DNA from: Chitinophagaceae bacterium
Lineage (GTDB): Bacteria > Bacteroidota > Bacteroidia > Chitinophagales > Chitinophagaceae
Direction of reading: 5' to 3'
Assembly: GCA_025933775.1 (NCBI GenBank)
Contig: JAICZH010000004.1
Location: 1-57,995, forward strand
DNA: 57,995 bases
In this document: positions 1-7,988 of the stretch, piece by piece
Layout of the letters: every line of letters begins with the position of its first letter
How positions within the stretch are numbered: position 1 is the first letter of the stretch
The notes under the pieces: generated by a model
Told to the model about the DNA's origin: nothing
The model's input: the letters and a program-made list of their open reading frames with translations, nothing else
The model's database searches: none
Program-made: the position numbers and the translations under genes

Positions 1-188
1 CAAGAGTTACTGCTTTTTTTAATGGCATCTTAGTGCAAAATAATTTCGAATTAAAAGGTCCAACACGCTACATCGGGCTTCCCACTTACAAAGGCGCTGC
101 ACATGGCGCTGCTCCTATAAAATTGCAGGCTCATGGAGATAAGAGTAAACCTATTAGTTTTAGAAATATCTGGGTGAGAGAGTTGTAA
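1..188 (+). CDS. C-terminal end of a DUF1080 (3-keto-disaccharide hydrolase-type) protein, partial
   Basis: The reading frame enters from the left edge (first full codon at base 3) and stops at 186-188. The visible 61 residues include NNFELKGPTRYIG, HGDKSKPISFRNIW and a final VREL. This is the usual end of the DUF1080 beta-sandwich, a family of secreted sugar-cleaving or sugar-binding enzymes in Bacteroidota: a 'GP.. hG ...pI.FRNIwvreL' tail. Only the tail is seen, so signal peptide, catalytic residues and total length are unknown. Its neighbour sbcD begins 190 bases later on the same strand and is probably a separate transcription unit. The family assignment rests on the tail motif only. Confidence 0.7.
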   Translation, partial: RVTAFFNGILVQNNFELKGPTRYIGLPTYKGAAHGAAPIKLQAHGDKSKPISFRNIWVREL

Positions 189-380
189 AAAAGTTATCTA
201 ACGGTGATGGGTAAACGAAAATAATTGAGATAGAAATAATGCCTGAATTGTTGATTGTATATTTATGAAAGACAATAAAAAAGAATTAGCCATCCATCTT
301 AATATTTTTTAAAATCTTTGTTTGGCGTTGGTTGTGGGGTAAAAATAAGAATTGTTCATTCAATTCAATATTTTTACAGA

Positions 381-1601
381 ATGAAAATTCTCCATACGGC
401 AGATTGGCATTTAGGAATTAAGCTTCATAAAAAAGATTTGGCTGAAGACCATAAGATCTTTTTTAAATGGCTTATAAATCTCATCGTAGAAAGAGGCATC
501 GAAGCGCTTTTGATTTCGGGAGATATTTTTGAACACGCCAATCCCACATCCGAAGCACGCCAACTCTATTATTCATTTCTACGGCAGCTTATTCATGTAA
601 AATGCAAGGTAATTATTACAGCGGGCAATCATGATTCTCCTGCAGTTTTAAACGGCCCAAAAGATATACTTGCACTGCTAAATATTCATATTGCTGCAAG
701 CATTCCGTCGTCAAATGAAGAAAGTGTCATTGAGTTGAAAAATAAAAAAGGAGAAACAGAATGTGTTGTGTGCGCAGTTCCATATTTGCGTGATGCGGAT
801 ATTAGAATGGCAATGGAAGGCGAAACTTACAAGAATAGAGTGGAACACAAATTTTTAGGAATGAAAACTTATTTTGAAACGATAGTAAACTATGCGTCTC
901 AAAAATATGGAGAAAATATTCCAGTGATTTTGATGGGACATTTATTTACTTCGGGCGTTACCGTTTCGGATAGTGAAAGAGACATACAACGCGGAGGATT
1001 GGAAATGTTTAGCGCAAATGATTTCCCTAAAAATTGTAAATACATAGCTTTGGGACATATTCATAAGCCGCAGAGAGTTGGTAACAGTGAAACCATCAGG
1101 TACTCCGGATCGCCCATCCCATTAAGCTTTAGCGAAAAGAATGATAAAAAAATTGCTTTGGAATTAAAGGTTTCTAACAATTGTATTCAACAGGTGCTGG
1201 TTCATGAAATACCACCGGCAAGAACACTGCGCAGATTTTCCGGAAGCTTTAAAGATGTACAAAAAAATATAAAGGCTTTTAAAAATGATAAAGACCTGAA
1301 GTGCTTTGCAGAATTAGAGATCATTGAAAAAAACCACGATTCATCGCTCACAGTTAATCTTCATAAATTCATTACTGAGTTTGAAAGTGATGATGTGGAA
1401 ATACTTTCTTATAAATTTAAATTCATAAATAAAACGCCTGATTTTTATCAGCTTCATGCTGAAAATAAAAATATAGAAGATTTAACTCCAAAAGAAATTC
1501 TGTTAAAGAAACTGGAAACAGAAGAAGTGGAAGAAGACAAAAAAAATTTAATAATTGAAGCTTTTGACGAGCTGCTACATGAAATGGTTGAGAACGATTA
1601 G
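381..1601 (+). CDS. sbcD: Exonuclease subunit SbcD (Mre11-type nuclease)
   Basis: A protein of 406 residues starting at ATG 381; an in-frame upstream start at 318 would add 21 residues with no family resemblance. The Mre11/SbcD metal-binding motifs appear in order: DWHLG (near residue 8), SGDIFE, GNHD, GHLF and LGHIHKPQ. With SbcC it forms an ATP-dependent complex that opens DNA hairpins and blocked ends and trims them as an exo/endonuclease. The stop at 1599-1601 is two bases before the sbcC start, so the two are translated from one message. SbcCD destroys long palindromes in vivo, which is relevant because this window is rich in short ones. Confidence 0.95.
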   Translation: MKILHTADWHLGIKLHKKDLAEDHKIFFKWLINLIVERGIEALLISGDIFEHANPTSEARQLYYSFLRQLIHVKCKVIITAGNHDSPAVLNGPKDILALLNIHIAASIPSSNEESVIELKNKKGETECVVCAVPYLRDADIRMAMEGETYKNRVEHKFLGMKTYFETIVNYASQKYGENIPVILMGHLFTSGVTVSDSERDIQRGGLEMFSANDFPKNCKYIALGHIHKPQRVGNSETIRYSGSPIPLSFSEKNDKKIALELKVSNNCIQQVLVHEIPPARTLRRFSGSFKDVQKNIKAFKNDKDLKCFAELEIIEKNHDSSLTVNLHKFITEFESDDVEILSYKFKFINKTPDFYQLHAENKNIEDLTPKEILLKKLETEEVEEDKKNLIIEAFDELLHEMVEND

Positions 1602-1603
1602 CG

Positions 1604-4600
1604 ATGAAGATTTTAAAAATCAAAATTAAAAATATCAATTGCCTGCGATGCGAATGGGAAATTAATTTTCAATCGCCACCACTCTCGCATGCGGGATTGT
1701 TTGCCATTACCGGCCCGACAGGTTCCGGCAAATCCACCATACTCGATGCCATTACCTTAGCTTTGTTCAATAAAATACCCCGCTTTGAATCGGATACCAT
1801 CACCAAAAACTTTATAGAAAAATCAGGTTCCATCATTACAAGAAGTGAAACAGATTCTTTTGTAGAAGTAGCGTATAGCTGCAGCAAAGGAATCTTCTGC
1901 TCCAAGTGGTCAGTTGCTATCAATAAACGCGGAGGCCTTCGCGAAACTGATATGGAGCTCATTGATGCATCCACCAACAAGCCCGTACTTTCAGGCAAAA
2001 AAGAAGTTCCCAAAAAAAATACGGAATTAATTGGGTTAACTTATGATCAGTTTATTAAATCTATATTGCTTTCGCAAGGCGAGTTTGCAAGATTTTTGAA
2101 ATCAAAAAAAGATGAGCGGGGCAAGCTTTTAGAAGACATTACAGGAATGACAATTTATAGAGAATTGGGAAAAAAAGCGTTTGAAAAATTTAAAGAAAAG
2201 AATGAGGTTATTAAATCAAAAATTGATATTATAGAATCAGAAGAAGAGCAATTATTGTCCCAAGAAAAAGAAAATGAGTTAGATGAATTTATTCAAGCTA
2301 TAAATAAAGAAATTCAAAAAGCAGAAGCTAATCGTTCGGCAATAGAAAAAGCGATTGATGTTAAAAACCAGATTCAATCAATAGACGATGAAATTGAAAA
2401 AAATGCTAAGGAAGAAGAGCAGATAAATAAAGAGCTTGAAGATTTCAATAAAGTAAATGCAGAACGCATGCTCAACCATAATCGGCTTTTGCCATATTTA
2501 AATGAGATAAGGAATTATCACGCCAATTATGATTCTATACAAAATATAAAAGAAGAGATAAAAAAGAAAGAACCGGAATTAGAAGATAAAAGAAAAGCAG
2601 TAAATGGTACTCTAAGCTCTATAAGCGAATTCATAGGTTTGGAAGTTGAATCACACAATGCACTTAAAGCCCTAACAGACTTCGGTATTAAAGTATCACA
2701 TCACATTACAAATAGACTCAATGCAGAAAAAGCTTTAAGCCTTCAAAAAATAAAAATTTCAAATCTTCTCAAAAAGGCAGCCCTTGTTCGTTATAAAAAC
2801 TTTGAAGCCAGCAATATGATAGATGAATTAAAAGAAAAATTAAGTAAGGAGATTTCTTCCATTATATCCTTCAAGGAGCAACTGGTAAACCAAACGAAGA
2901 TAAAAACAGAGAATATAGATAAGCAAAAAGAATCATTAAGTGCAAGGTTGCAAACTATGAAAGATTTAAAAAACCAGGTAGAAAATTTTGCAGAAAATCA
3001 AAAAAAAATTAATGCTAAAGAACAGCAAATAAAAGAAGCGTCAGCGTTTATTAACAATAATCAACCTATTCTTAAAGATATTACGATTTCAATAAATTCA
3101 GTCAACATTAAGATAAATGAAGTAAAAGAAAAACGGGAAAAAAAGTTAAGAGAAAAAAATTTAGAAGATGATCGGGAATTATTAAAACAAGGTGAGCCTT
3201 GTCCATTGTGCGGTTCGCTGCATCATCCATACGTTCATGAATATTTTAATAATGTTAGTGAGCTTACAAAAAAATTACAGGATTTAGAAATTGAAGTAAG
3301 CCAGTTTGAAACAAAAAAACAAGAACTGCAAAATGAGATAAGTACACACACCGGTACTTTAAATGTGCTCAAAAAAGAAATGAGTGATATTGAAAAAGAA
3401 ATGACCATACAGAAAAATAAAATAAGCGATCACAAAGAGCGGCTTAAAATTGTGAAGATCGGAAATGTACATACAATTGAATTAACAATAGCAGAACTTG
3501 AAGAATCTATAGAAGCGATTAGCAAGTTTGAAAAATTAGATTCTGATAAAAGGGAATTAGAAAATTTTAAAGAAGATGTAGATGAACTTGCTTTAAGCAT
3601 AAACGAATTTGCAAAAGCAAAACAAGAAGTGGAATTGCGTTACAATGGAAGCAACATCCGTGGTGATTGTGACTTGCTGCGCAATCAGCTTACAAAGCTC
3701 AATGATGACATTCAAAGCATGGAGGCAACATTAAATGCTAATAAAAACCGGCTTGAAGAATTGGCTAATCATCAAACAAAAATAGAAGCCACCGTAAATC
3801 ACATTTTTAAATCATTCGGCTATCCGGATATTTTATCATCTTTTAAAGACGTGCTTCCCGATGCTGAATTTAATAACCTAACCCAACAATTATCCAATTT
3901 GAATGGAAATATAAAAAGGATAAATGCACTCACGTTGAGCGCTAATGAAAGAAAGCAGCAGCAACTTTTGAGTGATGATGCCACAAAGTCAAAAGAACAA
4001 CTGCTGGAAGAGTTAGATTCAACCCTGCAGCAATTAGAAAAAGATAAACAAAATCTTGATGAGCACCGTGCACAAAAAATGCAAAATGAATCGAGAAAAA
4101 ATAGAATAACCAGGTTAAAGCAACAAGTGGATGAAACCAGGCAAGCCAATCTTAAGTGGGAACTTCTTAGCAAATACATCGGCGATGCACTGGGAAAAAA
4201 CTTCAGCACTTTTGCCCAGGGGCTTACATTAAAAAAACTGATTCAGCTTACCAATGTACGGCTGCAAAAGCTTAACGACAGGTACTTTCTCGACATGCCG
4301 TTAGAAGATGAAGACGATGACCTTGTTATAATAGACACTTATCTGGGCGAAGAAAGAAGGTCGGTGAAAACCCTCTCAGGCGGAGAAACATTCATCGTGA
4401 GCCTGGCTCTTGCTTTGGCATTATCAGACTTAGCATCAAGAAATGTAAAAATTGAAAGTCTGTACATTGATGAAGGCTTTGGCAGCCTCGATCCTGAAGC
4501 GTTGGATATGGCTATCTCTACACTTGAGCAACTTCAGGTAGAGAGTAATAAAACCATTGGCATTATATCACATGTTGATTCGCTGAAGGAAAGAATAGAA

Positions 4601-4657
4601 ACGCAAATTCAATTAGAAAAAAACAGTAACGGCTTTAGCAAAATTGTTATTAAATAA
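1604..4657 (+). CDS. sbcC: Exonuclease subunit SbcC (Rad50-type SMC ATPase)
   Basis: A protein of 1017 residues. It has an N-terminal Walker A (GPTGSGKST, about residue 38), a long lysine/glutamate-rich coiled coil, a zinc hook CPLCG near residue 532, a returning coiled coil, the ABC signature LSGGETF near 924 and Walker B LYIDEGFGSLD near 950. This is the complete Rad50/SbcC architecture. The hook dimerises two SbcC arms and the heads clamp DNA for SbcD. ATG 1604 follows the sbcD stop by two bases. No transcription terminator is obvious after its stop; the hairpin at 4727-4753 has its T-run on the other strand. Confidence 0.95.
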   Translation: MKILKIKIKNINCLRCEWEINFQSPPLSHAGLFAITGPTGSGKSTILDAITLALFNKIPRFESDTITKNFIEKSGSIITRSETDSFVEVAYSCSKGIFCSKWSVAINKRGGLRETDMELIDASTNKPVLSGKKEVPKKNTELIGLTYDQFIKSILLSQGEFARFLKSKKDERGKLLEDITGMTIYRELGKKAFEKFKEKNEVIKSKIDIIESEEEQLLSQEKENELDEFIQAINKEIQKAEANRSAIEKAIDVKNQIQSIDDEIEKNAKEEEQINKELEDFNKVNAERMLNHNRLLPYLNEIRNYHANYDSIQNIKEEIKKKEPELEDKRKAVNGTLSSISEFIGLEVESHNALKALTDFGIKVSHHITNRLNAEKALSLQKIKISNLLKKAALVRYKNFEASNMIDELKEKLSKEISSIISFKEQLVNQTKIKTENIDKQKESLSARLQTMKDLKNQVENFAENQKKINAKEQQIKEASAFINNNQPILKDITISINSVNIKINEVKEKREKKLREKNLEDDRELLKQGEPCPLCGSLHHPYVHEYFNNVSELTKKLQDLEIEVSQFETKKQELQNEISTHTGTLNVLKKEMSDIEKEMTIQKNKISDHKERLKIVKIGNVHTIELTIAELEESIEAISKFEKLDSDKRELENFKEDVDELALSINEFAKAKQEVELRYNGSNIRGDCDLLRNQLTKLNDDIQSMEATLNANKNRLEELANHQTKIEATVNHIFKSFGYPDILSSFKDVLPDAEFNNLTQQLSNLNGNIKRINALTLSANERKQQQLLSDDATKSKEQLLEELDSTLQQLEKDKQNLDEHRAQKMQNESRKNRITRLKQQVDETRQANLKWELLSKYIGDALGKNFSTFAQGLTLKKLIQLTNVRLQKLNDRYFLDMPLEDEDDDLVIIDTYLGEERRSVKTLSGGETFIVSLALALALSDLASRNVKIESLYIDEGFGSLDPEALDMAISTLEQLQVESNKTIGIISHVDSLKERIETQIQLEKNSNGFSKIVIK

Positions 4658-4721
4658 GATGAAGGGCTAGGTCCAACCATTAAGGTTTAAAAATATTTTT
4701 ATAAGAAAAATAAAATTGAAT

Positions 4722-4753
4722 AAAAAATCCTTCATCTTTTAAAAATGAAGGAT
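4722..4753 (-). terminator. Rho-independent terminator of tRNA-Leu(GAG)
   Basis: Arms ATCCTTCAT (4727-4735) and ATGAAGGAT (4745-4753) pair perfectly over 9 bp. Read on the minus strand the hairpin is followed by a run of T (4727 down to 4722). It sits five bases past the end of tRNA-Leu and terminates that transcript. Confidence 0.75.
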
Positions 4754-4757
4754 CACG

Positions 4758-4841
4758 TGCGGCAAAGGAGATTCGAACTCCCACACCCTTTCGGGCGCTA
4801 CCACCTCAAAGTAGTGCGTCTACCAGTTTCGCCATCGCCGC
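4758..4841 (-). tRNA. tRNA-Leu, anticodon GAG, intact
   Basis: 84 nt on the minus strand. The acceptor stem GCGGCGA pairs with TTGCCGC (one G-U), with discriminator A at 4758 and no encoded CCA. The anticodon stem CTACT/GGTAG encloses loop TTGAGGT, giving anticodon GAG. A short class-II variable arm (GCGCCCGAAAGGGTGT region) and T-loop TTCGAAT complete a leucine tRNA. A second copy, split by three insertions, lies 336 bp upstream in the same orientation. Confidence 0.93.
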
Positions 4842-4875
4842 ATTTTTATAATACCGTAAATTCAAATTTTTTTTA

Positions 4876-5133
4876 TTACTTTTCAACTTTAGTTAATGCA
4901 TTTATATTTTTTAGAAATTCTTTTCCAACTCCTGATTTATAATATATTTCTTTTTTCCTCGCTCCTTCTCTAGTAGTAAAAGTTTCAAAATAAATAAGTT
5001 TAAAGGGAATGTATGCTTTTGTCGAACGATTCTTTCCTTTATTGTGTTCACTCACTCTTCTATCTACCATATTCGTCAATCCAACATAAATATAATTTTT
5101 TACTAAACTTTTTATTGCATATACATAAAACAT
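4876..5133 (-). CDS. Small GIY-YIG endonuclease-superfamily protein
   Basis: A protein of 85 residues with the GIY-YIG fold signature: FYVYAIKS at the N terminus (the 'GIY' strand as VYA), YIYVGLT (the 'YIG' strand as YVG), R26 in DRRVSEHNKG, and the later GARKKEIYYKS stretch. This is the stand-alone URI/COG2827 type, a single domain related to the UvrC N-terminus and homing nucleases, common in Bacteroidota and of unknown cellular role. A -7 box ends five bases before the ATG, so its mRNA may be leaderless. The gene lies between two same-strand copies of tRNA-Leu, one disrupted by palindromes. That arrangement suggests a mobile or tRNA-associated origin (inference). Confidence 0.88.
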   Translation of the reverse strand: MFYVYAIKSLVKNYIYVGLTNMVDRRVSEHNKGKNRSTKAYIPFKLIYFETFTTREGARKKEIYYKSGVGKEFLKNINALTKVEK

Positions 5134-5137
5134 TATT

Positions 5138-5145
5138 CAAAAATA
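5138..5145 (-). promoter_or_regulatory. Bacteroidota -7 box upstream of the GIY-YIG gene
   Basis: Minus-strand TATTTTTG fits the TAnnTTTG consensus. It ends five bases before the GIY-YIG start codon, so the predicted transcript begins at or next to the ATG. Confidence 0.5.
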
Positions 5146-5190
5146 TTTTTAAAAAAGTTTATTCAATAAAAAGTTTGTGTGGCAAAGGAG

Positions 5191-5210
5191 ACCTCCTGCC
5201 TATAGACAAG
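5191..5210. repeat. Degenerate 20-bp palindromic element in the T-arm of the tRNA copy
   Basis: The sequence acctcctgcctatagacaag occupies the gap between ggcaaaggag and attcgaactc, which are contiguous in the intact tRNA. It shares 14 of 20 positions with the element at 5288-5307, so it is an older, decayed member of the same family. Confidence 0.75.
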
Positions 5211-5250
5211 ATTCGAACTCCCACACCCTTTCGGGCGCTACCACCTCAAA

Positions 5251-5270
5251 CCTGCCTGCCGGCAGGCAGG
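5251..5270. repeat. Perfect 20-bp palindrome in the anticodon arm of the tRNA copy
   Basis: The sequence cctgcctgccggcaggcagg equals its own reverse complement. It is very GC-rich compared with the AT-rich surroundings. It splits the anticodon stem one pair above the loop, precisely between bases that are adjacent in the intact tRNA. Confidence 0.92.
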
Positions 5271-5287
5271 GTAGTGCGTCTACCAGT

Positions 5288-5307
5288 CCTGCCTGCCGGT
5301 AGGCAAG
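5288..5307. repeat. Near-perfect 20-bp palindrome in the D loop of the tRNA copy
   Basis: The sequence cctgcctgccggtaggcaag differs from the perfect element at 5251-5270 at three positions and keeps most self-complementarity. It interrupts the D loop without loss or duplication of tRNA bases. Confidence 0.9.
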
Positions 5308-5325
5308 TTCGCCATTGCCGCAAAT

Positions 5326-5358
5326 AAACCTATAAGTTTTTTAAAACCTTATAGGTTT
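5326..5358 (-). terminator. Hairpin downstream of the sensor kinase gene, probable terminator
   Basis: Arms AAACCTATAAG (5326-5336) and CTTATAGGTTT (5348-5358) form an 11-bp stem about 40 bases beyond the stop of the minus-strand kinase gene and just upstream of the split tRNA. The trailing T content is weak (TTTATTT), so termination may be partial. Confidence 0.5.
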
Positions 5359-5367
5359 TGACAGATG

Positions 5368-5375
5368 CAAATTTA
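5368..5375 (-). promoter_or_regulatory. Possible -7 box ahead of the split tRNA-Leu
   Basis: Minus-strand TAAATTTG matches TAnnTTTG exactly. It lies between the kinase stop and the hairpin, so the split tRNA could be transcribed independently. No clear TTG -33 element was found. Confidence 0.3.
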
Positions 5376-5397
5376 ATAAAACCCTTTCATTAAAAAT

Positions 5398-6549
5398 CTA
5401 TGTATTCAATACAATCCTGAAAGTAGTGCCCTTGTTGGGTTCCGAAGATTTTAAATACAATTGCCCTTTATGAAATTTTTCTATTATTCTTTTTGAAAGA
5501 GAGAGCCCCAACCCCCATCCGCGTTTTTTGGTGGTAAAGCCCGGTTTAAAAATTTTTGATATATTATTTTTATGAATGCCTTTGCCATTATCGGCCACAT
5601 CAATAATTACATGGTCCGGCGATTGTTTAATTTTTATAATTATCGTTCCCTTTCCCTCCATGGCATCTAATGCATTTTTCAAAAGATTTTCAATTACCCA
5701 ATCAAACAATGGCCCTGAGATTTTTGTAATCACGGGCGCTTCCGGCGCTTCTACTAAAAAATTTACTTTATCAGTTGCTCTTCTTTTTATATAAGTTACC
5801 ATTTTTTGAACCTGCTCTGTAATGTTATTATCTTCGAGCTTTGGAGCACTCCCTATTTTACCAAAGCGATCGCTAATAAGTTTTAAGCGATTCACATCTT
5901 TTTCCATTTCTGATGAAATAGGATTAAAATTTTCTTTTTCTTTCAGCATTTCTACCCAACCTTCGAGCGATGAAATAGGCGTGCCTAATTGATGAGCGGT
6001 TTCCTTTGCCATGCCCGCCCACACTTGGTTTTGAGTAGATTTATTCCTAATTGAAATCGCGTATAAAGTAATAATGATAAATAGCGCTACAACCAATAAT
6101 TGCACCATTGGATAATATCTTACCTGCTTCAGCAAATCAGAATCGCCATAATAATATTTATTAATAAGCAACGGCTTATTACTGATTTGAACCGTTATTG
6201 GCGGATGTTGTTTCTTAAATTCTGTAAGTTTTTTCCGAACATAATTGCTATCGTTTTTTACAAGTGTAGAATCAAGATTTAAAACTTCGCCGGACGGTTT
6301 ATCATTTTCATCTGTTTCAATTATTGGTATGTCTTTATTTTCGGAAGTAATGATGTTAGTAAGATCCAACGCAGGTTTTTCGGTAGTTTCAGCGCGGGTT
6401 TTTAAAGCCTGCACCCACACGTTTACTTTTTGCCTTTCTTCAATTGCTATTTTTTTTGCTAAATAATTTGAATAAAAAATAGTGCCGGTAACAATTGCAA
6501 CAGCAATGAGCGTAAGCCATGTTCGTAAATGTAAAAGCGGGCCAAACAT
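5398..6549 (-). CDS. Membrane sensor histidine kinase
   Basis: A protein of 383 residues. One transmembrane segment lies at about 11-29, an extracytoplasmic region at 30-148 and a second transmembrane segment at about 149-166. The dimerisation/phosphoacceptor helix has AHQLGTPISSL (His about 186), followed by the ATPase domain with N-box ENLLKNALDAM, G1 DNGKGI, F-box IFKPGFTTKKRG and G2 GWGLGLSLSK. This is the AHQLGTP class of orthodox kinase found in Bacteroidota. There is no receiver or DNA-binding partner next to it; the next genes on its strand are the tRNA region, so its response regulator is elsewhere. The ligand is unknown. Confidence 0.9.
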   Translation of the reverse strand: MFGPLLHLRTWLTLIAVAIVTGTIFYSNYLAKKIAIEERQKVNVWVQALKTRAETTEKPALDLTNIITSENKDIPIIETDENDKPSGEVLNLDSTLVKNDSNYVRKKLTEFKKQHPPITVQISNKPLLINKYYYGDSDLLKQVRYYPMVQLLVVALFIIITLYAISIRNKSTQNQVWAGMAKETAHQLGTPISSLEGWVEMLKEKENFNPISSEMEKDVNRLKLISDRFGKIGSAPKLEDNNITEQVQKMVTYIKRRATDKVNFLVEAPEAPVITKISGPLFDWVIENLLKNALDAMEGKGTIIIKIKQSPDHVIIDVADNGKGIHKNNISKIFKPGFTTKKRGWGLGLSLSKRIIEKFHKGQLYLKSSEPNKGTTFRIVLNT

Positions 6550-6616
6550 TTAAATGATTATTGTCAAATCTAAAATCTATTTCTCATAAATGCAGAAAAT
6601 GAAATTTAAAATCTTT

Positions 6617-6624
6617 TATGTTTG
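6617..6624 (+). promoter_or_regulatory. -7 box of the glycosyltransferase gene
   Basis: TATGTTTG fits TAnnTTTG and sits 20 bases before the TTG start codon at 6645. It supports transcription beginning near 6630 and supports the non-ATG start. Confidence 0.5.
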
Positions 6625-6644
6625 TAAAAATTAAAAATAAATAA

Positions 6645-7670
6645 TTGAATTCATTACCATCAGTAGCGGTTGTAATTCTTAACTGGAATGGAAAAAATTT
6701 TCTTGAAAAATTTCTACCATCAGTAATGTCGTCATCCTATAAAAATCTTTCGGTAATTGTTGCAGACAATGCATCTGACGATGATTCAGTTTCCTTTTTA
6801 CAAAAATATTATCCGCAAATAAAAATTATTCTTAATAAAAATAATGAAGGATTTGCCAAAGGCTATAATTCAGCGCTGAAAAGCGTTTCGGCTGATTATT
6901 ATATTTTGCTCAATAGCGATGTACAAGTAACCGAAGGATGGATTGAGCCTGTTATTTCAATTATGGAAACCGATAAAAAAATTGCAGCCTGCCAGCCTAA
7001 AATTTTATCGTTTGAAAATAAAAATCAATTTGAATATGCAGGCGCTTGCGGTGGTTTTATTGATACACTTTGTTATCCATTTACACGCGGGCGCATTTTT
7101 GAAACATGCGAAACAGATAACGGGCAATACAATAATCCCATGCAAATTTTTTGGGCTACGGGCGCCGCTTTATTTGTAAGAGCAACAATTTTTTATGAAA
7201 TGAATGGCTTTGATGAATATTTTTTTGCACATCAGGAAGAGATTGATCTGTGCTGGCGAATGCAAAGAGCAGGTTATAAAATTTATGTAGAACCAAAATC
7301 AAAAGTTTATCATGTGGGCGGCGGCACATTGCCAATGGGCAATCGCAAAAAAGTTTTTTTCAACTTCCGAAATAACCTCGTTATGATGTCGAAAAATTTA
7401 CCTGTTGCAGAAAAAATTTGGAAAATTCCTTTGCGAATATTTTTGGATGCAGTAGCGGCTTTCCGTTTTTTAATTGAAGGTGATTTTCCTACTTTTATTT
7501 CCATCGCTTCGGCGCAAATGCATTTTATTGAATGGATATTTGTTGGTAAAAAAAATAAAAAATTACCAAAATTATATTTAAAAAAAATGCCCGCAACCTA
7601 CGATGGCAGCATCGCATGGCAATATTTTATAAAAAAGAAAAAAACATTTTCTGAAATTATTTCTTTATAA
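6645..7670 (+). CDS. GT2-family glycosyltransferase
   Basis: A protein of 341 residues, apparently starting at TTG 6645; the family N-terminus (SVAVVILNWNG) begins five residues later and no ATG lies upstream. GT-A fold motifs are present: VADNASDD, NEGFAKGYN, the metal/nucleotide-sugar DxD equivalent LLNSDVQV near residue 92 and the acceptor-side acidic motif HQEEIDLCWRMQRAG near 200. This layout is typical of rhamnosyltransferase-like enzymes building surface polysaccharide. No other polysaccharide gene is adjacent, so the acceptor is unknown. The protein looks cytosolic or peripheral. Confidence 0.9.
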   Translation: MNSLPSVAVVILNWNGKNFLEKFLPSVMSSSYKNLSVIVADNASDDDSVSFLQKYYPQIKIILNKNNEGFAKGYNSALKSVSADYYILLNSDVQVTEGWIEPVISIMETDKKIAACQPKILSFENKNQFEYAGACGGFIDTLCYPFTRGRIFETCETDNGQYNNPMQIFWATGAALFVRATIFYEMNGFDEYFFAHQEEIDLCWRMQRAGYKIYVEPKSKVYHVGGGTLPMGNRKKVFFNFRNNLVMMSKNLPVAEKIWKIPLRIFLDAVAAFRFLIEGDFPTFISIASAQMHFIEWIFVGKKNKKLPKLYLKKMPATYDGSIAWQYFIKKKKTFSEIISL

Positions 7671-7695
7671 AAAATGATTTTTAAATTCAATCGGT

Positions 7696-7703
7696 TATTT
7701 TTG
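7696..7703 (+). promoter_or_regulatory. -7 box of the small membrane protein gene
   Basis: TATTTTTG matches TAnnTTTG and ends 19 bases before the ATG at 7723. Confidence 0.5.
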
Positions 7704-7722
7704 CGAAGCAAAATTTAATATT

Positions 7723-7929
7723 ATGGAACACGAAGAAGTTTTAGATAATTCTGATAAGGATATTGCGCACAATTGGGTTACCTCTTCCCGGTTTCTTTTT
7801 TATTGCCAGGTAATAATATTTATTGCAATGATCTTGGGCGGTTGCTATACTATGTATGTGCATCGTTATAAAGGCAAGCCCGATGTAGAAGTTCCGGGCA
7901 ATACCTTGTACAATCCGCAATACAAATAA
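7723..7929 (+). CDS. Small single-pass membrane protein, unknown function
   Basis: 68 residues: an acidic N-terminus (EHEEVLDNSDKD), one hydrophobic segment at about 24-42 (LFYCQVIIFIAMILGGCY), then a short basic-polar tail ending NPQYK. A good -7 box lies just upstream, and the segment is clearly hydrophobic with charged flanks, so it is likely a real gene. I do not recognise the family. The tail PGNTLYNPQY resembles small conserved Chitinophagaceae proteins only in general character. It stands alone between a glycosyltransferase and tRNA genes. Confidence 0.6.
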   Translation: MEHEEVLDNSDKDIAHNWVTSSRFLFYCQVIIFIAMILGGCYTMYVHRYKGKPDVEVPGNTLYNPQYK

Positions 7930-7954
7930 ATTTTGCGCAGGCATCTGTAATTAT

Positions 7955-7962
7955 TATTTTTG
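7955..7962 (+). promoter_or_regulatory. -7 box of the tRNA-Gly region
   Basis: TATTTTTG lies 27 bases before the tRNA-Gly relic and about 100 bases before the intact tRNA-Gly; both are on the plus strand and could share this promoter. Confidence 0.45.
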
Positions 7963-7988
7963 CAATCCTTTTATAGTTCTTAACATAA

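Larger units (their letters stand above)
5178..5321 (-). pseudogene. tRNA-Leu(GAG) copy interrupted by three 20-bp palindromic elements
   Basis: Removing 5191-5210, 5251-5270 and 5288-5307 leaves exactly 84 nt. These match the intact tRNA-Leu except for two acceptor-stem changes: G6 to A, which turns a G-U pair into A-U, and G71 to A, which breaks the C2-G71 pair. On the tRNA the insertions fall in the D loop (between 14 and 15), at the 5' edge of the anticodon loop (between 30 and 31) and at the 3' edge of the T loop (between 60 and 61). Each is exactly 20 nt with no target duplication. It is probably non-functional as it stands. A tRNA that matures by removing the hairpins cannot be excluded. 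Confidence 0.85.

Noticed and set aside
1604-4657. SbcCD as a defence system such as Gabija- or Lamassu-type SMC pair
   Set aside because: The zinc hook, SbcD partner with all Mre11 motifs and two-base spacing are those of the housekeeping SbcCD complex.
5013-5327. A plus-strand 104-codon open frame containing CLPAGR/VLPAGRQ
   Set aside because: It runs antisense through the GIY-YIG gene and the split tRNA. The LPAGR residues are only the translation of the 20-bp palindromes, a well-known artefact where such repeats are read as protein.
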